DNA from: Hypericibacter adhaerens
GTDB taxonomy: Bacteria > Pseudomonadota > Alphaproteobacteria > Dongiales > Dongiaceae
Direction: 5' to 3'
Length of the DNA: 64,000 bases
Assembly: GCF_008728835.1 (NCBI RefSeq)
Contig: NZ_CP042582.1
Coordinates: 4,080,217 to 4,144,216 of the forward strand
Shown here: piece after piece, positions 35,546 to 44,450 of the stretch
How positions within the stretch are numbered: position 1 is the stretch's first letter
Layout: each line of letters begins with the position of its first letter
Program-made: the position numbers and the translations under genes
The notes under the pieces: generated by a model
Seen by the model: the letters and a program-made list of their open reading frames with translations, nothing else
The model's database searches: none
Told to the model about the DNA's origin: nothing

Positions 35546-37321
35546 GTGTGCGCCAAGAAGCGGGAATTGCGGCCGATTCCGGCCGTTATCGAGCCAGTCC
35601 CCCCCGCCGCCGCCGCCGGCCCGCCAAGGAGACCCGCCATCAACGGCACCGATTTCCTCATCAACCTGCTGGGTGCGGCAGCCCTGCTGGTGTGGGGCCT
35701 CAGGATGGTGCGCACGGGCGTCATGCGCGCCTTCGGCGGCGATCTGCGCAAACGGCTGGGGCACAGCCTGCGCAACCGCTTCGCCGCCTTCGCCGCCGGT
35801 CTCGGCATCACCATCCTCCTGCAGAGCAGCACGGCGACCGGCCTCCTGACCGCCTCCTTCGCCTCGCACGGGCTGGTGGGCACCGCTTCCGCGCTTGCGG
35901 TGATGCTGGGGGCCGATGTCGGCTCGACCGTGGTGGCCCAGATCATCTCGGTGCTGCCGCACGGGCTGGCGCCGCTCCTGGTCCTGGCGGGTGTGGTGAT
36001 CTTCACCATGAGCCGGGGCACGCGCCTCAAGGATATCGGCCGGACCATCGTCGGGCTGGGGCTGATGCTGCTGTCGCTGCGGCTCATCGCCATGGCGGCC
36101 GAGCCGGTGCGTAGCTCCGGCATCCTGCTCGAGGTATTCGAGGCGCTGGGCGACGAGCCGCTGCTGGCGGCCCTGCTCGCCGCGGTGCTGACCGTCATCT
36201 CGACCTCGAGCCTGGCCGTGGTGCTGCTGGTGATCGCCTTCGTCGCGGGCGGGCTGATCTCCCTGCCGCTGGCGCTCGCCCTCATCCTCGGCGCCAATCT
36301 CGGCGCGACCGTGATGCCCCTGATCGGCACCGCCACCTCGGGCCCTGAGGCGCGGCGGGTGCCGCTCGCCAACCTGATCTTCCGCCTGACCGGCGTCGTG
36401 ATCGCGCTGCCGCTGCTGCCCTGGATCACGCCCTGGGTCGCCCGGATCGAGCCCGAGGCCTGGCGCCAGGTCGCGGACTTCCACACCGCCTTCAATCTCG
36501 CGATCGCGATCCTGTTCCTGCCGCTGATCGGGCCGGTGGCGAGCCTCTGCACCAGGCTGCTGCCGGAGCGTCCGCGCGGCGAGGAGACCGGCAAGCCGCA
36601 TTATCTCGACAATGCCGCGCTTGATTCCCCGGCAGTCGCCATCGCCAACGCCGCGCGCGAGACGCTGCGCATGGGCGACATCATCGAGAAGATGCTGCGC
36701 CAGACGCTCGAGGTCTTCCGCAACGACGACCGCAAGCTCCTGCGCGAGGTCGAGACGCTCGACGACGATGTCGACAAGCTGCATCACGCCATCAAGCTCT
36801 ACCTCACCGAGATGACCCGCGAGGCCGTCGACAAGGCCGACCAGAAGCGCTCGATCGACGTGATCACCTTCACCACCAACCTCGAGCATATCGGCGACAT
36901 CATCGACAAGAACCTGATGGAGCTCGCCGCCAAGAAGATCAAGAACAAGCTGCATTTCTCGAGCGAGGGCTTCGCCGAGATCTGCAACATGCACCAGCGC
37001 GTCGAGAACAACCTCAAGCTCGCGCTCAACGTCTTCATCTCCGGTGACATGAAGCTGGCGCGGCGCCTGCTCGAGGAGAAGGTGGCGTTCCGCGAGATGG
37101 AATGGGCGGCATCCGAGGGCCATTACGGGCGGCTGCGCAGCGGCAAGGCCGAAAGCATCGAGACCTCGAGCCTTCATCTCGACATCCTGCGCGACCTCAA
37201 GCGCATCAACTCTCACCTGACCTCGGTCGCCTACCCGATCCTGGAAGCGGCCGGCGAGCTGACGCAGAGCCGCTTGCGCCAGCAGAACGGCGAAATCGGC
37301 GAACCCGCCAAAGTCTCCTGA
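35546..37321 (+). CDS. Na/Pi cotransporter family protein with PhoU-like C-terminus
   Basis: The protein has 591 residues from the GTG at 35546. The first half has about eight membrane segments with the duplicated NptA motifs (GITILLQSSTATGLLTASFA and VISTSSLAVVLLVIAFVAGG, then GANLGATVMPLIGTATSGPE). The C-terminal third is PhoU-like and helical (KMLRQTLEVFRNDDRKLL, NLEHIGDIIDKNL). It should move phosphate with sodium. The start is uncertain: homology begins near residue 32, where AAGGAG lies 7 bases before an ATC codon (35639-35641), and the segment before it is Pro/Ala-rich. The gene follows the phosphonate-hydrolase-like gene by 104 bases, so uptake of released phosphate is possible. Confidence 0.88.
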   Translation: MCAKKRELRPIPAVIEPVPPAAAAGPPRRPAINGTDFLINLLGAAALLVWGLRMVRTGVMRAFGGDLRKRLGHSLRNRFAAFAAGLGITILLQSSTATGLLTASFASHGLVGTASALAVMLGADVGSTVVAQIISVLPHGLAPLLVLAGVVIFTMSRGTRLKDIGRTIVGLGLMLLSLRLIAMAAEPVRSSGILLEVFEALGDEPLLAALLAAVLTVISTSSLAVVLLVIAFVAGGLISLPLALALILGANLGATVMPLIGTATSGPEARRVPLANLIFRLTGVVIALPLLPWITPWVARIEPEAWRQVADFHTAFNLAIAILFLPLIGPVASLCTRLLPERPRGEETGKPHYLDNAALDSPAVAIANAARETLRMGDIIEKMLRQTLEVFRNDDRKLLREVETLDDDVDKLHHAIKLYLTEMTREAVDKADQKRSIDVITFTTNLEHIGDIIDKNLMELAAKKIKNKLHFSSEGFAEICNMHQRVENNLKLALNVFISGDMKLARRLLEEKVAFREMEWAASEGHYGRLRSGKAESIETSSLHLDILRDLKRINSHLTSVAYPILEAAGELTQSRLRQQNGEIGEPAKVS

Positions 37322-37556
37322 TTTTTCAATTCGATAGTGAACCGGTGTGCCAGTGGCGGCGAGCGCTGCAGCCGGCAAATGGGTTGATCGGGTTCCCCCG
37401 GCTTTCTATGGTAGAGCGCCCGCGGTCGAGCGGTTCGCGATACGGACCTCGCGCGATCGGCCCCCAGGGCCTGCCGGCAGCATCGAGAGAAAGTCCGAAC
37501 GGACCCCAGGCCGGCCCGGTCTTGGCGAATGAACACACAGGAGGAGGCATCTTATC

Positions 37557-38639
37557 ATGAACCGTTTCTCTCCATCCCCATTCTCGCGCCGCAATTTCCT
37601 TGCCGGCGCGGGTGCAGCCGCTGTGGGCGTCAGCCTCAGCGCCTACGCGAAGAAGGGATGGGCCGAAGAGCCGAAGAAGCTCAACGTCTATAACTGGGAT
37701 ACCTATATCGGCCAGACCACGCTGCAGACCTTCACCGACAAGACCGGCATCGCGGTCCAGTACGATCTCTATGCCAACAACGAGGAGCTGTTCGCCAAGC
37801 TCAAGGCCGGCAATCCCGGCTACGACGTGATCTTCCCGTCGGACTACATGATCGAGACCATGGCCAAGCTCAACATGCTGATGGCGCTCGATCACAGCAA
37901 GATCCCGAACCTCGCCAACATCAACCCGGCCAAGCAGTTCTCCGACCCCGCCTTCAATCCGGGCCTGAAATACGGCGTTCCCTACATGTGGGGCACGATC
38001 GGCATCGGCTACCGCAAGTCGAAGGTGCAGGAGCCGAAGAGCTGGAAGGCGCTGCTCGACGATTCGACCCACGCCGGCAAGATCGCGCTTCTGGCGGATG
38101 CGCGCGCCGTCCTCGGCGTCGCGCTCAAATATCTCGGTTACAGCATGAACTCGACCAACGAGGCCGAGGTGCAGAAGGCCAAGGAACTGCTGATCAAGCA
38201 GAAGCCGAGCATCAAGGCCTTCGCTCCGGACAGCGGCCAGGACATGCTGCTCTCGGGCGAATGCGACCTGGTCATGGAGTGGAACGGCGACATCATCTCG
38301 GTCATGGCCGAGGATTCGGACCTCGCCTACAGCGTGCCGGACGAGGGCACGATGGTGTGGACCGACAATGTCTGCATCCCCTCCGGCGCGCCGCATCCGG
38401 AGAATGCGCATCTCTTCCTCAACCACCTGCTCGATGCGCAGGTGAACGCCGAGATCGCCAACACGATCAAGTATGCGACCGCCGACAAGGCGGCGCAGGC
38501 CTTCATCGCCAAGGAGGATCTCGAGAACCCCGCCATCTATCCGCCCGAGGAAGTCATCGCCAAGAGCGAGTCCCTGGTGGATGTGGGCGAGTTCACGCCG
38601 GTCTACGACAAGGCCTGGACCGAGATTCAGGCGGCCTGA
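37557..38639 (+). CDS. Spermidine/putrescine-type ABC substrate-binding protein
   Basis: The 360-residue binding protein carries a Tat-type signal (FSRRNFLAGAGAAAVG) before the mature start. Family segments are LNVYNWDTYIGQTTLQTFTD, KAGNPGYDVIFPSDYMI, LKYGVPYMWGTIGIGYR, and SGECDLVMEWNGDI, matching PotD/PotF folds for polyamines. It is first of a four-gene importer; AGGAGG lies about 10 bases before the ATG. Between it and the permease gene sits a dispersed palindromic repeat with two hairpins, which could raise the ratio of binding protein to membrane parts. Polyamines are the known ligands; other amines are possible. Confidence 0.92.
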   Translation: MNRFSPSPFSRRNFLAGAGAAAVGVSLSAYAKKGWAEEPKKLNVYNWDTYIGQTTLQTFTDKTGIAVQYDLYANNEELFAKLKAGNPGYDVIFPSDYMIETMAKLNMLMALDHSKIPNLANINPAKQFSDPAFNPGLKYGVPYMWGTIGIGYRKSKVQEPKSWKALLDDSTHAGKIALLADARAVLGVALKYLGYSMNSTNEAEVQKAKELLIKQKPSIKAFAPDSGQDMLLSGECDLVMEWNGDIISVMAEDSDLAYSVPDEGTMVWTDNVCIPSGAPHPENAHLFLNHLLDAQVNAEIANTIKYATADKAAQAFIAKEDLENPAIYPPEEVIAKSESLVDVGEFTPVYDKAWTEIQAA

Positions 38640-38657
38640 GCGACAATCACGCCGCCC

Positions 38658-38770
38658 AGAGCATTTTCAGGCGATGTGGACGCCGGTTCGCCTGAACATG
38701 CGGTCAAGCTGAGAAATCCGGAGCGGTTCCCGGTGCGATAGGATCGGGAGCCGCTCCAGAGTGCCGGGTC
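38658..38770. repeat. RIME-like dispersed palindromic repeat in the pot-type operon
   Basis: The element begins AGAGCATTTTCAGGCGATG and resembles the repeat widely scattered in Rhizobiales and related alphaproteobacteria. Two stems form. TTCAGGCGA (38666-38674) pairs with TCGCCTGAA (38688-38696). GGAGCGGTTCCCG (38720-38732) pairs with CGGGAGCCGCTCC (38755-38767). It fills most of the gap between the binding-protein and permease genes. Family membership is from memory of the motif, not a search. Confidence 0.65.
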
Positions 38771-38792
38771 CGGTCGGGGGAACGCTCATATC

Positions 38793-39686
38793 ATGCAGGA
38801 ATGGCGCAAGAACAAGCTGGTCTTCTCCATCCTGCTGATTCCCCCGACTGCCTGGCTCGTCATCTTCTTTACCATCCCTCTCGCCGTCGTCTGGATCTAC
38901 AGCTTCGGCCAGCGCGGGCCGCTCGGCGAGACGATCATCGCCTTCTCCCTCTCGAACTATCTGCGCACCTTCGAGTGGGTGAACCTCTACATCACGCTGA
39001 AATCGCTCTGGATCGCCACCGTCACCACGGCGATCTGCCTGGCGATGGGGTTTCCCTTGGCGATGGGCGTCGCCTTCGCGCCGCCGCGATACAAGAACGT
39101 GCTGCTCCTCCTGGTGATCCTGCCGTTCTGGACCAACCTGCTGATCCGCACCTATGCCTGGATCGCGGTGCTGCGCACCAACGGCTATGTCAATTTCTTC
39201 CTGGAATGGGTCTGGAGCGGGCTCGACTGGCTCTTCGGCGGGCTGCTCGGCGAGTTCCAGCCGCTGGAGCTGCTCTACAACCAGGGCGCGGTCATCGTCG
39301 GCCTGGTCTATGTGAACCTGCCCTTCATGGTGCTGCCGCTCTACGCGACGCTCGAGAAGCTCGACAAGTCCTACCTCGAGGCGAGCCTCGACCTTGGCGC
39401 CAGCCAGTGGCGCACCCTGTTCTCCGTCACCGTTCCCCTGGCGCTGCCCGGCATCTTCACCGGCGGATTGCTGAGCTTCATCCTGGCGCTCGGCACCTAT
39501 CTGACGCCCGATCTCCTCGGCGGCACCAACAGCATCATGATCGGCAACCTGATCGCGCAGCAGTTCGGCCCCGCGCGCGACTGGGCCTTCGGCTCGGCCA
39601 TCTCCTTCATCCTGATGTATGTCACCTTCGCCTGCCTCTGGGTCAAGGCGGTGCTGGCGGGCCGGGAGGGGGCGGTCAATTACTGA
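38793..39686 (+). CDS. Spermidine/putrescine-type ABC permease (PotB/PotH-like)
   Basis: The 297-residue permease has about six membrane segments with the PotB pattern: LIPPTAWLVIFFTIPLAVVW, LLLLVILPFWTNLLIRTYAW, and the cytoplasmic EAA loop EASLDLGASQWRTLFSVTVP, LALPGIFTGGLL. It pairs with the second permease immediately downstream. Its stop is followed one base later by the next ATG. The gene begins just after the dispersed repeat. A long +1-frame shadow overlaps most of it and is not coding. Confidence 0.92.
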   Translation: MQEWRKNKLVFSILLIPPTAWLVIFFTIPLAVVWIYSFGQRGPLGETIIAFSLSNYLRTFEWVNLYITLKSLWIATVTTAICLAMGFPLAMGVAFAPPRYKNVLLLLVILPFWTNLLIRTYAWIAVLRTNGYVNFFLEWVWSGLDWLFGGLLGEFQPLELLYNQGAVIVGLVYVNLPFMVLPLYATLEKLDKSYLEASLDLGASQWRTLFSVTVPLALPGIFTGGLLSFILALGTYLTPDLLGGTNSIMIGNLIAQQFGPARDWAFGSAISFILMYVTFACLWVKAVLAGREGAVNY

Positions 39687-39687
39687 C

Positions 39688-40548
39688 ATGACAGCCACAA
39701 CCCTTCCTGCAAGCGGCCGCCCGCGCCGCCGCCGCGAGGCCATCGCGCCGCTCGAGTTCACGCGCCGGCGCTGGCTGAAGCTGGTGCTGCTCGCCAATTT
39801 CATCTTCCTCTATTTCCCGATCGTCGCGCTGATCGCCTTCAGCTTCAACAACAGCAAGCGCAACATCACCTGGCAGGGCTTCACGTTCGACTACTACGTG
39901 AAGGCGTTCAACAATACCGGCCTGCACGACGCCTTCATGAACACGATCACCATCGCCTCGATCTCGACGGTGGTCTCGACGATCCTCGGCACCATGCTGG
40001 GGCTGATCCTGCACCGCTACCGGTTCCCCGGCAAAGGCGCCTTCGACAGCTGGATCCATCTGCCGATCGTCATTCCGGAGGTCTGCCTGGGCGTCGCCAT
40101 GCTGGCCTTCTTCACGATGTTCAAGATCCCGCTCGGGATCTTCACCGTGACGGTGAGCCACATCGCCTTCTCGATCCCCTTCGTGGCGGTGGTGATCCGC
40201 TCGCGCATGTCGGGCTTCGATCCGGCGCTGGAGGAGGCGTCGCAGGATCTGGGCGCCAGCGAATGGCAGACCTTCTGGAGCGTGACCTTCCCCTACATGC
40301 TCCCCGGCGTGGTCGCAGGCGCGCTGCTGGCGCTCACCCTGTCGCTGGACGATTTCGTCATCACCTTCTTCACCTCCGGCCCGGGCTCGACCACCTTCCC
40401 GATCAAGATCTACTCGATGGTCCGTTTCAGCGTGACACCCGAAGTCAACGCGGCTTCGACCGTCCTCATCGTCCTGACGCTGACCCTCACGGTTCTCGCC
40501 ATGTGGATCCAGAGTCGTTCCGACAAGAAGGCCAAAGCCGATGGTTAG
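39688..40548 (+). CDS. Spermidine/putrescine-type ABC permease (PotC/PotI-like)
   Basis: The 286-residue second permease of the importer has LVLLANFIFLYFPIVALIAF as the first membrane segment, the PotC segment YYVKAFNNTGLHDAFMNTIT, and the EAA loop EASQDLGASEWQTFWSVTFP. The motif SLDDFVITFFTSGPGSTTFP near residue 225 is typical of PotC/PotI. The start ATG at 39688 follows the previous stop by one base, and the end overlaps the ATPase gene by eight bases. The longer frame from 39619 begins inside the previous gene and is not used. Basic residues before the first segment indicate a cytoplasmic N-terminus. Confidence 0.92.
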   Translation: MTATTLPASGRPRRRREAIAPLEFTRRRWLKLVLLANFIFLYFPIVALIAFSFNNSKRNITWQGFTFDYYVKAFNNTGLHDAFMNTITIASISTVVSTILGTMLGLILHRYRFPGKGAFDSWIHLPIVIPEVCLGVAMLAFFTMFKIPLGIFTVTVSHIAFSIPFVAVVIRSRMSGFDPALEEASQDLGASEWQTFWSVTFPYMLPGVVAGALLALTLSLDDFVITFFTSGPGSTTFPIKIYSMVRFSVTPEVNAASTVLIVLTLTLTVLAMWIQSRSDKKAKADG

Positions 40549-41632
40549 CGCCAAACCCATCATCCAGATCAAGGATGTCACCAAGGAGTTCAGCGGCAAC
40601 GTCAAGGCCGTCGACGCGGTGAGCTTCGACATCGTCGAGGGCGAGTTCTTCGCCCTGCTGGGCCCCTCGGGCTGCGGCAAGACCACGCTCCTGCGGATGC
40701 TGGCGGGCTTCGAGATCCCGACCGAAGGCCAGATCGTGATCGACGGCCAGCCGATGGAGGGCGTCAATCCCAACCGGCGCCCGGTCAACATGGTGTTCCA
40801 GTCCTATGCGGTGTTCCCGCATATGACGGTCGAGCGCAATGTCGGCTATGGCCTGCGCGTGACGGGCGTGCCCGAGGCCGAGATCAAGACCCGCGCCCAG
40901 GAGGCCCTGGCGCTGGTGAAGCTCCAGGATTTCGGCAAGCGCATGCCGAGCCAGCTCTCGGGCGGCCAGCGTCAGCGCGTGGCGCTGGCCCGCGCCCTCG
41001 TCAAGCGGCCCAAGGTGCTGCTGCTGGACGAGCCGCTCTCGGCGCTGGACGCCAAGCTGCGCGAGGCGATGCAGCTCGAACTGGTCCGGCTGCAGAAGAC
41101 CGTGGGCATCACCTTCGTGATCGTCACCCACGACCAGGACGAAGCGCTCTCCATGGCCAACCGCATCGCGGTGATGGAGAAGGGCAAGGTGAAGCAGATC
41201 GCCGCCCCCGCCGATCTCTACGAATTCCCGAACTGCCGCTTCGTCGCCGATTTCATCGGCAAGATGAACCTGTTCCAGGGTCGGGTCGCCGGCGTCTCGG
41301 GCAACCAGATCCAGATCGACCTCAAGGGCATCAACCGCGTGACGGTCCCCTATGCCGGCGCCGCCCAGGGCGAGATCGCCGTGGCGGTGCGCCCGGAGAA
41401 GGTGACGCTCGATCGCGCCGAGCCGGCCGCGAACCGCATCCGCCTGCGCGGGCGCGTCAGCGAGGTCGCCTATTTCGGCGACGAAAGCCACATCTATCTG
41501 GAGAACGCGACCGGCGTGCCGGTGAGCGTCAACCTGCCCAACGCGGCCCGGACCACGACGCCCGCGGTCGCGATCGGCGACGAGCTCTGGATGTCCTGGG
41601 ACCCCGCCGACACGCTGGTGCTGACGGAGTAG
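40541..41632 (+). CDS. Spermidine/putrescine-type ABC ATPase (PotA/PotG-like)
   Basis: The 363-residue ATPase has Walker A LLGPSGCGKTTLLRMLAG, the Q-loop MVFQSYAVFPHMTVERNVGY, signature LSGGQRQRVALAR, Walker B VLLLDEPLSALDAKLR and the H-loop IVTHDQDEALSMA. A C-terminal TOBE domain (IAVAVRPEKVTLDRAE and SEVAYFGDESHIYLE) completes the PotA/PotG form. It overlaps the permease gene by eight bases and ends the operon. Convergent transcription with a second hydantoinase A-type gene follows, separated by an inverted repeat pair that may terminate both. Confidence 0.93.
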   Translation: MVSAKPIIQIKDVTKEFSGNVKAVDAVSFDIVEGEFFALLGPSGCGKTTLLRMLAGFEIPTEGQIVIDGQPMEGVNPNRRPVNMVFQSYAVFPHMTVERNVGYGLRVTGVPEAEIKTRAQEALALVKLQDFGKRMPSQLSGGQRQRVALARALVKRPKVLLLDEPLSALDAKLREAMQLELVRLQKTVGITFVIVTHDQDEALSMANRIAVMEKGKVKQIAAPADLYEFPNCRFVADFIGKMNLFQGRVAGVSGNQIQIDLKGINRVTVPYAGAAQGEIAVAVRPEKVTLDRAEPAANRIRLRGRVSEVAYFGDESHIYLENATGVPVSVNLPNAARTTTPAVAIGDELWMSWDPADTLVLTE

Positions 41633-41657
41633 CGTCGCAGCGTCCCTGCGCTTTCTT

Positions 41658-41796
41658 CACCTCCCCCCTCGAGGGGGAGGCTGGGGTGGGGGCGGCCACA
41701 GTCTCGATGTGGGGCCGTTCGCGCGATGGCATGCTCTCGAAGCATCGTGTTCCACGATCACCCCCCGCCCTAACCTCCCCCTCAAGGGGGAGGGGC
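41658..41796. repeat. Inverted pair of G/C-rich palindromic repeats
   Basis: Two imperfect inverted copies flank about 60 bases: CACCTCCCCCCTCGAGGGGG and following bases at 41658-41695, and its near reverse complement ending CTCCCCCTCAAGGGGGAGG at 41759-41796. Each copy is itself a hairpin, and the pair can form a larger one. It sits between convergent genes and may act as a two-way transcription stop. The motif resembles elements common in alphaproteobacterial intergenic regions. Confidence 0.6.
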
Positions 41797-41832
41797 TGAA
41801 GCGAGCGCGTAGCTGATGCTGTCGATAGCTGC

Positions 41833-43842
41833 TCACATCCTCTCTGCCGCCGCCAGGCGCGGACGGCCGAAGGCCGTGGCCCGGATCCGCGATTCGATGA
41901 AGAGGGTCATGCCGGCGCCGGTGGCGACGGTCTTGTCCTCGCGCTCGATCTTGATCTCAGGGTCCGCGGCGCCGGCTTCGTGCGCCAGGCGCCTCGCCTG
42001 CTCCGTTGCCGCCGCGGTCGCCCGCTCGACGGCGGCTTCCAGCGTCGAGAAATCGGCGACGCCGTCGGGAAGATGGACGCGAAAGCGCCCCTCGATCGGC
42101 TGCGAGATCAGGAGCTCCACCCGCTGCAGCACGCCGCCCGCCACGGCACCCACCGCGTTGCAAACATCGGCATGGGGCGGCACGATGAGCTCGGTGCCGA
42201 GCCGGCGCGCGATCTCGGGATAATAGGTCGCGGCCGGCGCGCCGATTCCGACCAGCGGGCGCTTCAGATTCATCTCGAGCGTCACGAGTGGCGATTCCTG
42301 CGCCGTGCCTTCGGCCATCCGCGTCATCACCAGCTCGCCGAGCTTCCCGATCTTGTCGGACGCGATGTCGAGCGACTGATCGAACGCGGTGCCGAGAATG
42401 GCCAGGACCGACTGGCGCACCGCCTGCTCGACGATGCGTCGGCAGAAGGGCTCGATCTCCTTGAGCTTCTCGCCGCCCAGCGCATCCAGCCGGCGCAGCC
42501 AGAGCCGGGCGCCCAGCTCCGCCGCTTCCCTGGACCAGGTCTGCTGCAGCCCCAGCGCGTGGGCGGCGTCGCTGGGCGTGAAGCTCGATAGCGTGGCGAG
42601 GCCGCGATCGAGCAGGCGCTTCATGGCGCGCTGCTTCGCCGGTCCTTGCAGGATCTCGGAAAGCGCGAGCGGTCCGCCTTCGAGCGCTTCCCAGAGCTCG
42701 AGCTCGTCGGGCTTCAGGCCCGATTCCTTCGTGTCGAGACGGCGCAGCCGCAGCAGGAACTGCCCGTCATAGCCGACGCGGATCGCCTCCTCGGCCTGAT
42801 ACCGCAGCGTCTCGATGATCCGGGGATGCTGAGATCCCAGCAGCGACAAGGGCACGGACCGGCGCGGCCCGAGGATCAGGCCGCCGGTCTCGTCGAGCCG
42901 GAGCTCGCTGTCGCCGCCGAGGCCATAGGAATGAACGGCGACCGCCTCGACCATGGTGCGCCAGCCGCCGACGATCGCACCTTCGCGGTTCAGCACGGGA
43001 CGCCCGCCCGACAGCATCGCCACGTCGGTGGTGGTGCCGCCCATGTCGGACACGACCACGTCGCCCGACCCGCTCAGATGGTGCGCGCCGACGAGGCTCG
43101 CGGCCGGACCGGAGAGGATGGTCTCGACCGGGCAGCTCAGCGCCACCTCCGATGCGATCAGCGAGCCGTCGCCCTTGACCACCATCAGCGGCGCCTGGAT
43201 CGAGCGCGACTGAAGGATGGCCTCGACCGCGCGGATCAGCTGCTGGAGCTGCGGGATGAGCCGCGCATTGAGCGCCACCGTGAGCGCGCGGCGCGGCGCG
43301 TCGAGCTTCGAGGTCAGCTCATGGCCGCAGGTGACGGGCAGGCCCGCGATCTCGCGCACCATCGCCTTCACCGCAAGCTCATGGGCGGGATTGCGCACCG
43401 AGAAATAGCCCGAAACCGCGAAGGCGGCGACCTTGGGCGCGTAAGTGCGGATCGCGCGCTCCACGGCCTCGCGGTCGAGCGGCGCCTGTTCGTCCCCCAG
43501 CGGCCCGTGTCCGCCCGCGATGAACTCGACCGGGTCCGATCCCATCGCCTGGCGCAGGCCGGCCCGTTCCAACGCCTGGCGTTCATAGCCCAGCAGCAGC
43601 AGACAGATGGGACTTCCCTGCCCCTCGACCAACGCGTTGGTGGCGAGCGTCGTCGAAAGCGAAACCATCACGATCGGCTCGGCTGCCTGAGGCAGGACCT
43701 GGGCAATGGCGCCGCCGACGCCGATCGACAGGTCATGCTTGGTGGTCAGCGACTTCGCCGCCGCCAGCACGCCGCGCACGGGATCGAACAGGACGGCGTC
43801 GGTATAGGTGCCGCCGGTATCAAGGCCAAGAAGGACGGGCAA
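41833..43842 (-). CDS. Second hydantoinase/oxoprolinase A-type protein, without a B partner
   Basis: The 669-residue HyuA-family protein opens with GLDTGGTYTDAVLFDP, the phosphate loop, and has SLSTTLATNALVEG and VVVSDMGGTTTDVAMLSGG, so the ATPase core is intact. It differs from the HyuA at 11896-13956 in its central and C-terminal parts (YGLGGDSELRLDETGGLILG replaces the GAGGGS region; the tail is DPEIKIEREDKTVATGAG). No hyuB gene lies next to it. It may work alone on its substrate, or use a B subunit encoded elsewhere. It converges on the polyamine-type operon, and its substrate is unknown. Confidence 0.85.
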   Translation of the reverse strand: MPVLLGLDTGGTYTDAVLFDPVRGVLAAAKSLTTKHDLSIGVGGAIAQVLPQAAEPIVMVSLSTTLATNALVEGQGSPICLLLLGYERQALERAGLRQAMGSDPVEFIAGGHGPLGDEQAPLDREAVERAIRTYAPKVAAFAVSGYFSVRNPAHELAVKAMVREIAGLPVTCGHELTSKLDAPRRALTVALNARLIPQLQQLIRAVEAILQSRSIQAPLMVVKGDGSLIASEVALSCPVETILSGPAASLVGAHHLSGSGDVVVSDMGGTTTDVAMLSGGRPVLNREGAIVGGWRTMVEAVAVHSYGLGGDSELRLDETGGLILGPRRSVPLSLLGSQHPRIIETLRYQAEEAIRVGYDGQFLLRLRRLDTKESGLKPDELELWEALEGGPLALSEILQGPAKQRAMKRLLDRGLATLSSFTPSDAAHALGLQQTWSREAAELGARLWLRRLDALGGEKLKEIEPFCRRIVEQAVRQSVLAILGTAFDQSLDIASDKIGKLGELVMTRMAEGTAQESPLVTLEMNLKRPLVGIGAPAATYYPEIARRLGTELIVPPHADVCNAVGAVAGGVLQRVELLISQPIEGRFRVHLPDGVADFSTLEAAVERATAAATEQARRLAHEAGAADPEIKIEREDKTVATGAGMTLFIESRIRATAFGRPRLAAAERM

Positions 43843-44114
43843 GATCTCGGATCGTCTGAAAGTGAGGGAAAAAGCTTGGCTCTGGCCCGGGTCGTTCCTG
43901 CCGGGCGGGGCCTGGGCCGGGCACAGGCTCTACCCGCCCCCTCGCCGGCTGGTCAAGCCTCGTCGCGGCCGCAAAGGCCGCAATGGCGGTGAGGCTATTG
44001 AGCCCGGTCCTTTACCATGACGCGAAAGCGCGTCATGAACGGGGGCCTCGCTGAGGCCGATGGATGGAAGAGCTCGGCGGCTCGGGCCCGACCGGTGCAG
44101 GAGAGGGGCGATCG

Positions 44115-44450
44115 ATGGAAGAACGCGTGCCGACGGTGATCTGGGTGACGGCGCAGATGCGCCAGGGCCATGCCGACGGGATGCCGGTCTTCCTGCGCCG
44201 CCGCGGCGAGCCGCGGGCAGGCGCGGTGCTGGTCAAGATCGATCTGCTCGGGCCAGGCTGCAAGGTCATGACCCAGGTGCGCGACGGGATGGGGCGGCTG
44301 GGCTGGCTGAGCGCACTCGGCGAGGCGCCAGTAACCGAGGCCGAAGCCGAGGCCTATATCGAGCGCGCGGTCAAACGCGATCCCGATCTCTGGGTGGTCG
44401 AGGTCGAGAGCCGCGACGGCCGCCACCCGTTCCAGACCGTGGGCTCCTGA
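44115..44450 (+). CDS. DUF1491 family protein
   Basis: The small protein of about 111 residues has the DUF1491 pattern: VIWVTAQMRQGHADGMPVFL at the start, RGEPRAGAVLVKIDLLGPGC, and a tail with YIERAVKRDPDLWVVEVESRDG. DUF1491 is a conserved alphaproteobacterial family without an assigned reaction. The ATG at 44115 fits the homology better than the frame start at 44064, which adds an unconserved Gly-rich leader. No partner gene is adjacent; the upstream gap (43843-44114) is mostly featureless. Confidence 0.8.
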   Translation: MEERVPTVIWVTAQMRQGHADGMPVFLRRRGEPRAGAVLVKIDLLGPGCKVMTQVRDGMGRLGWLSALGEAPVTEAEAEAYIERAVKRDPDLWVVEVESRDGRHPFQTVGS

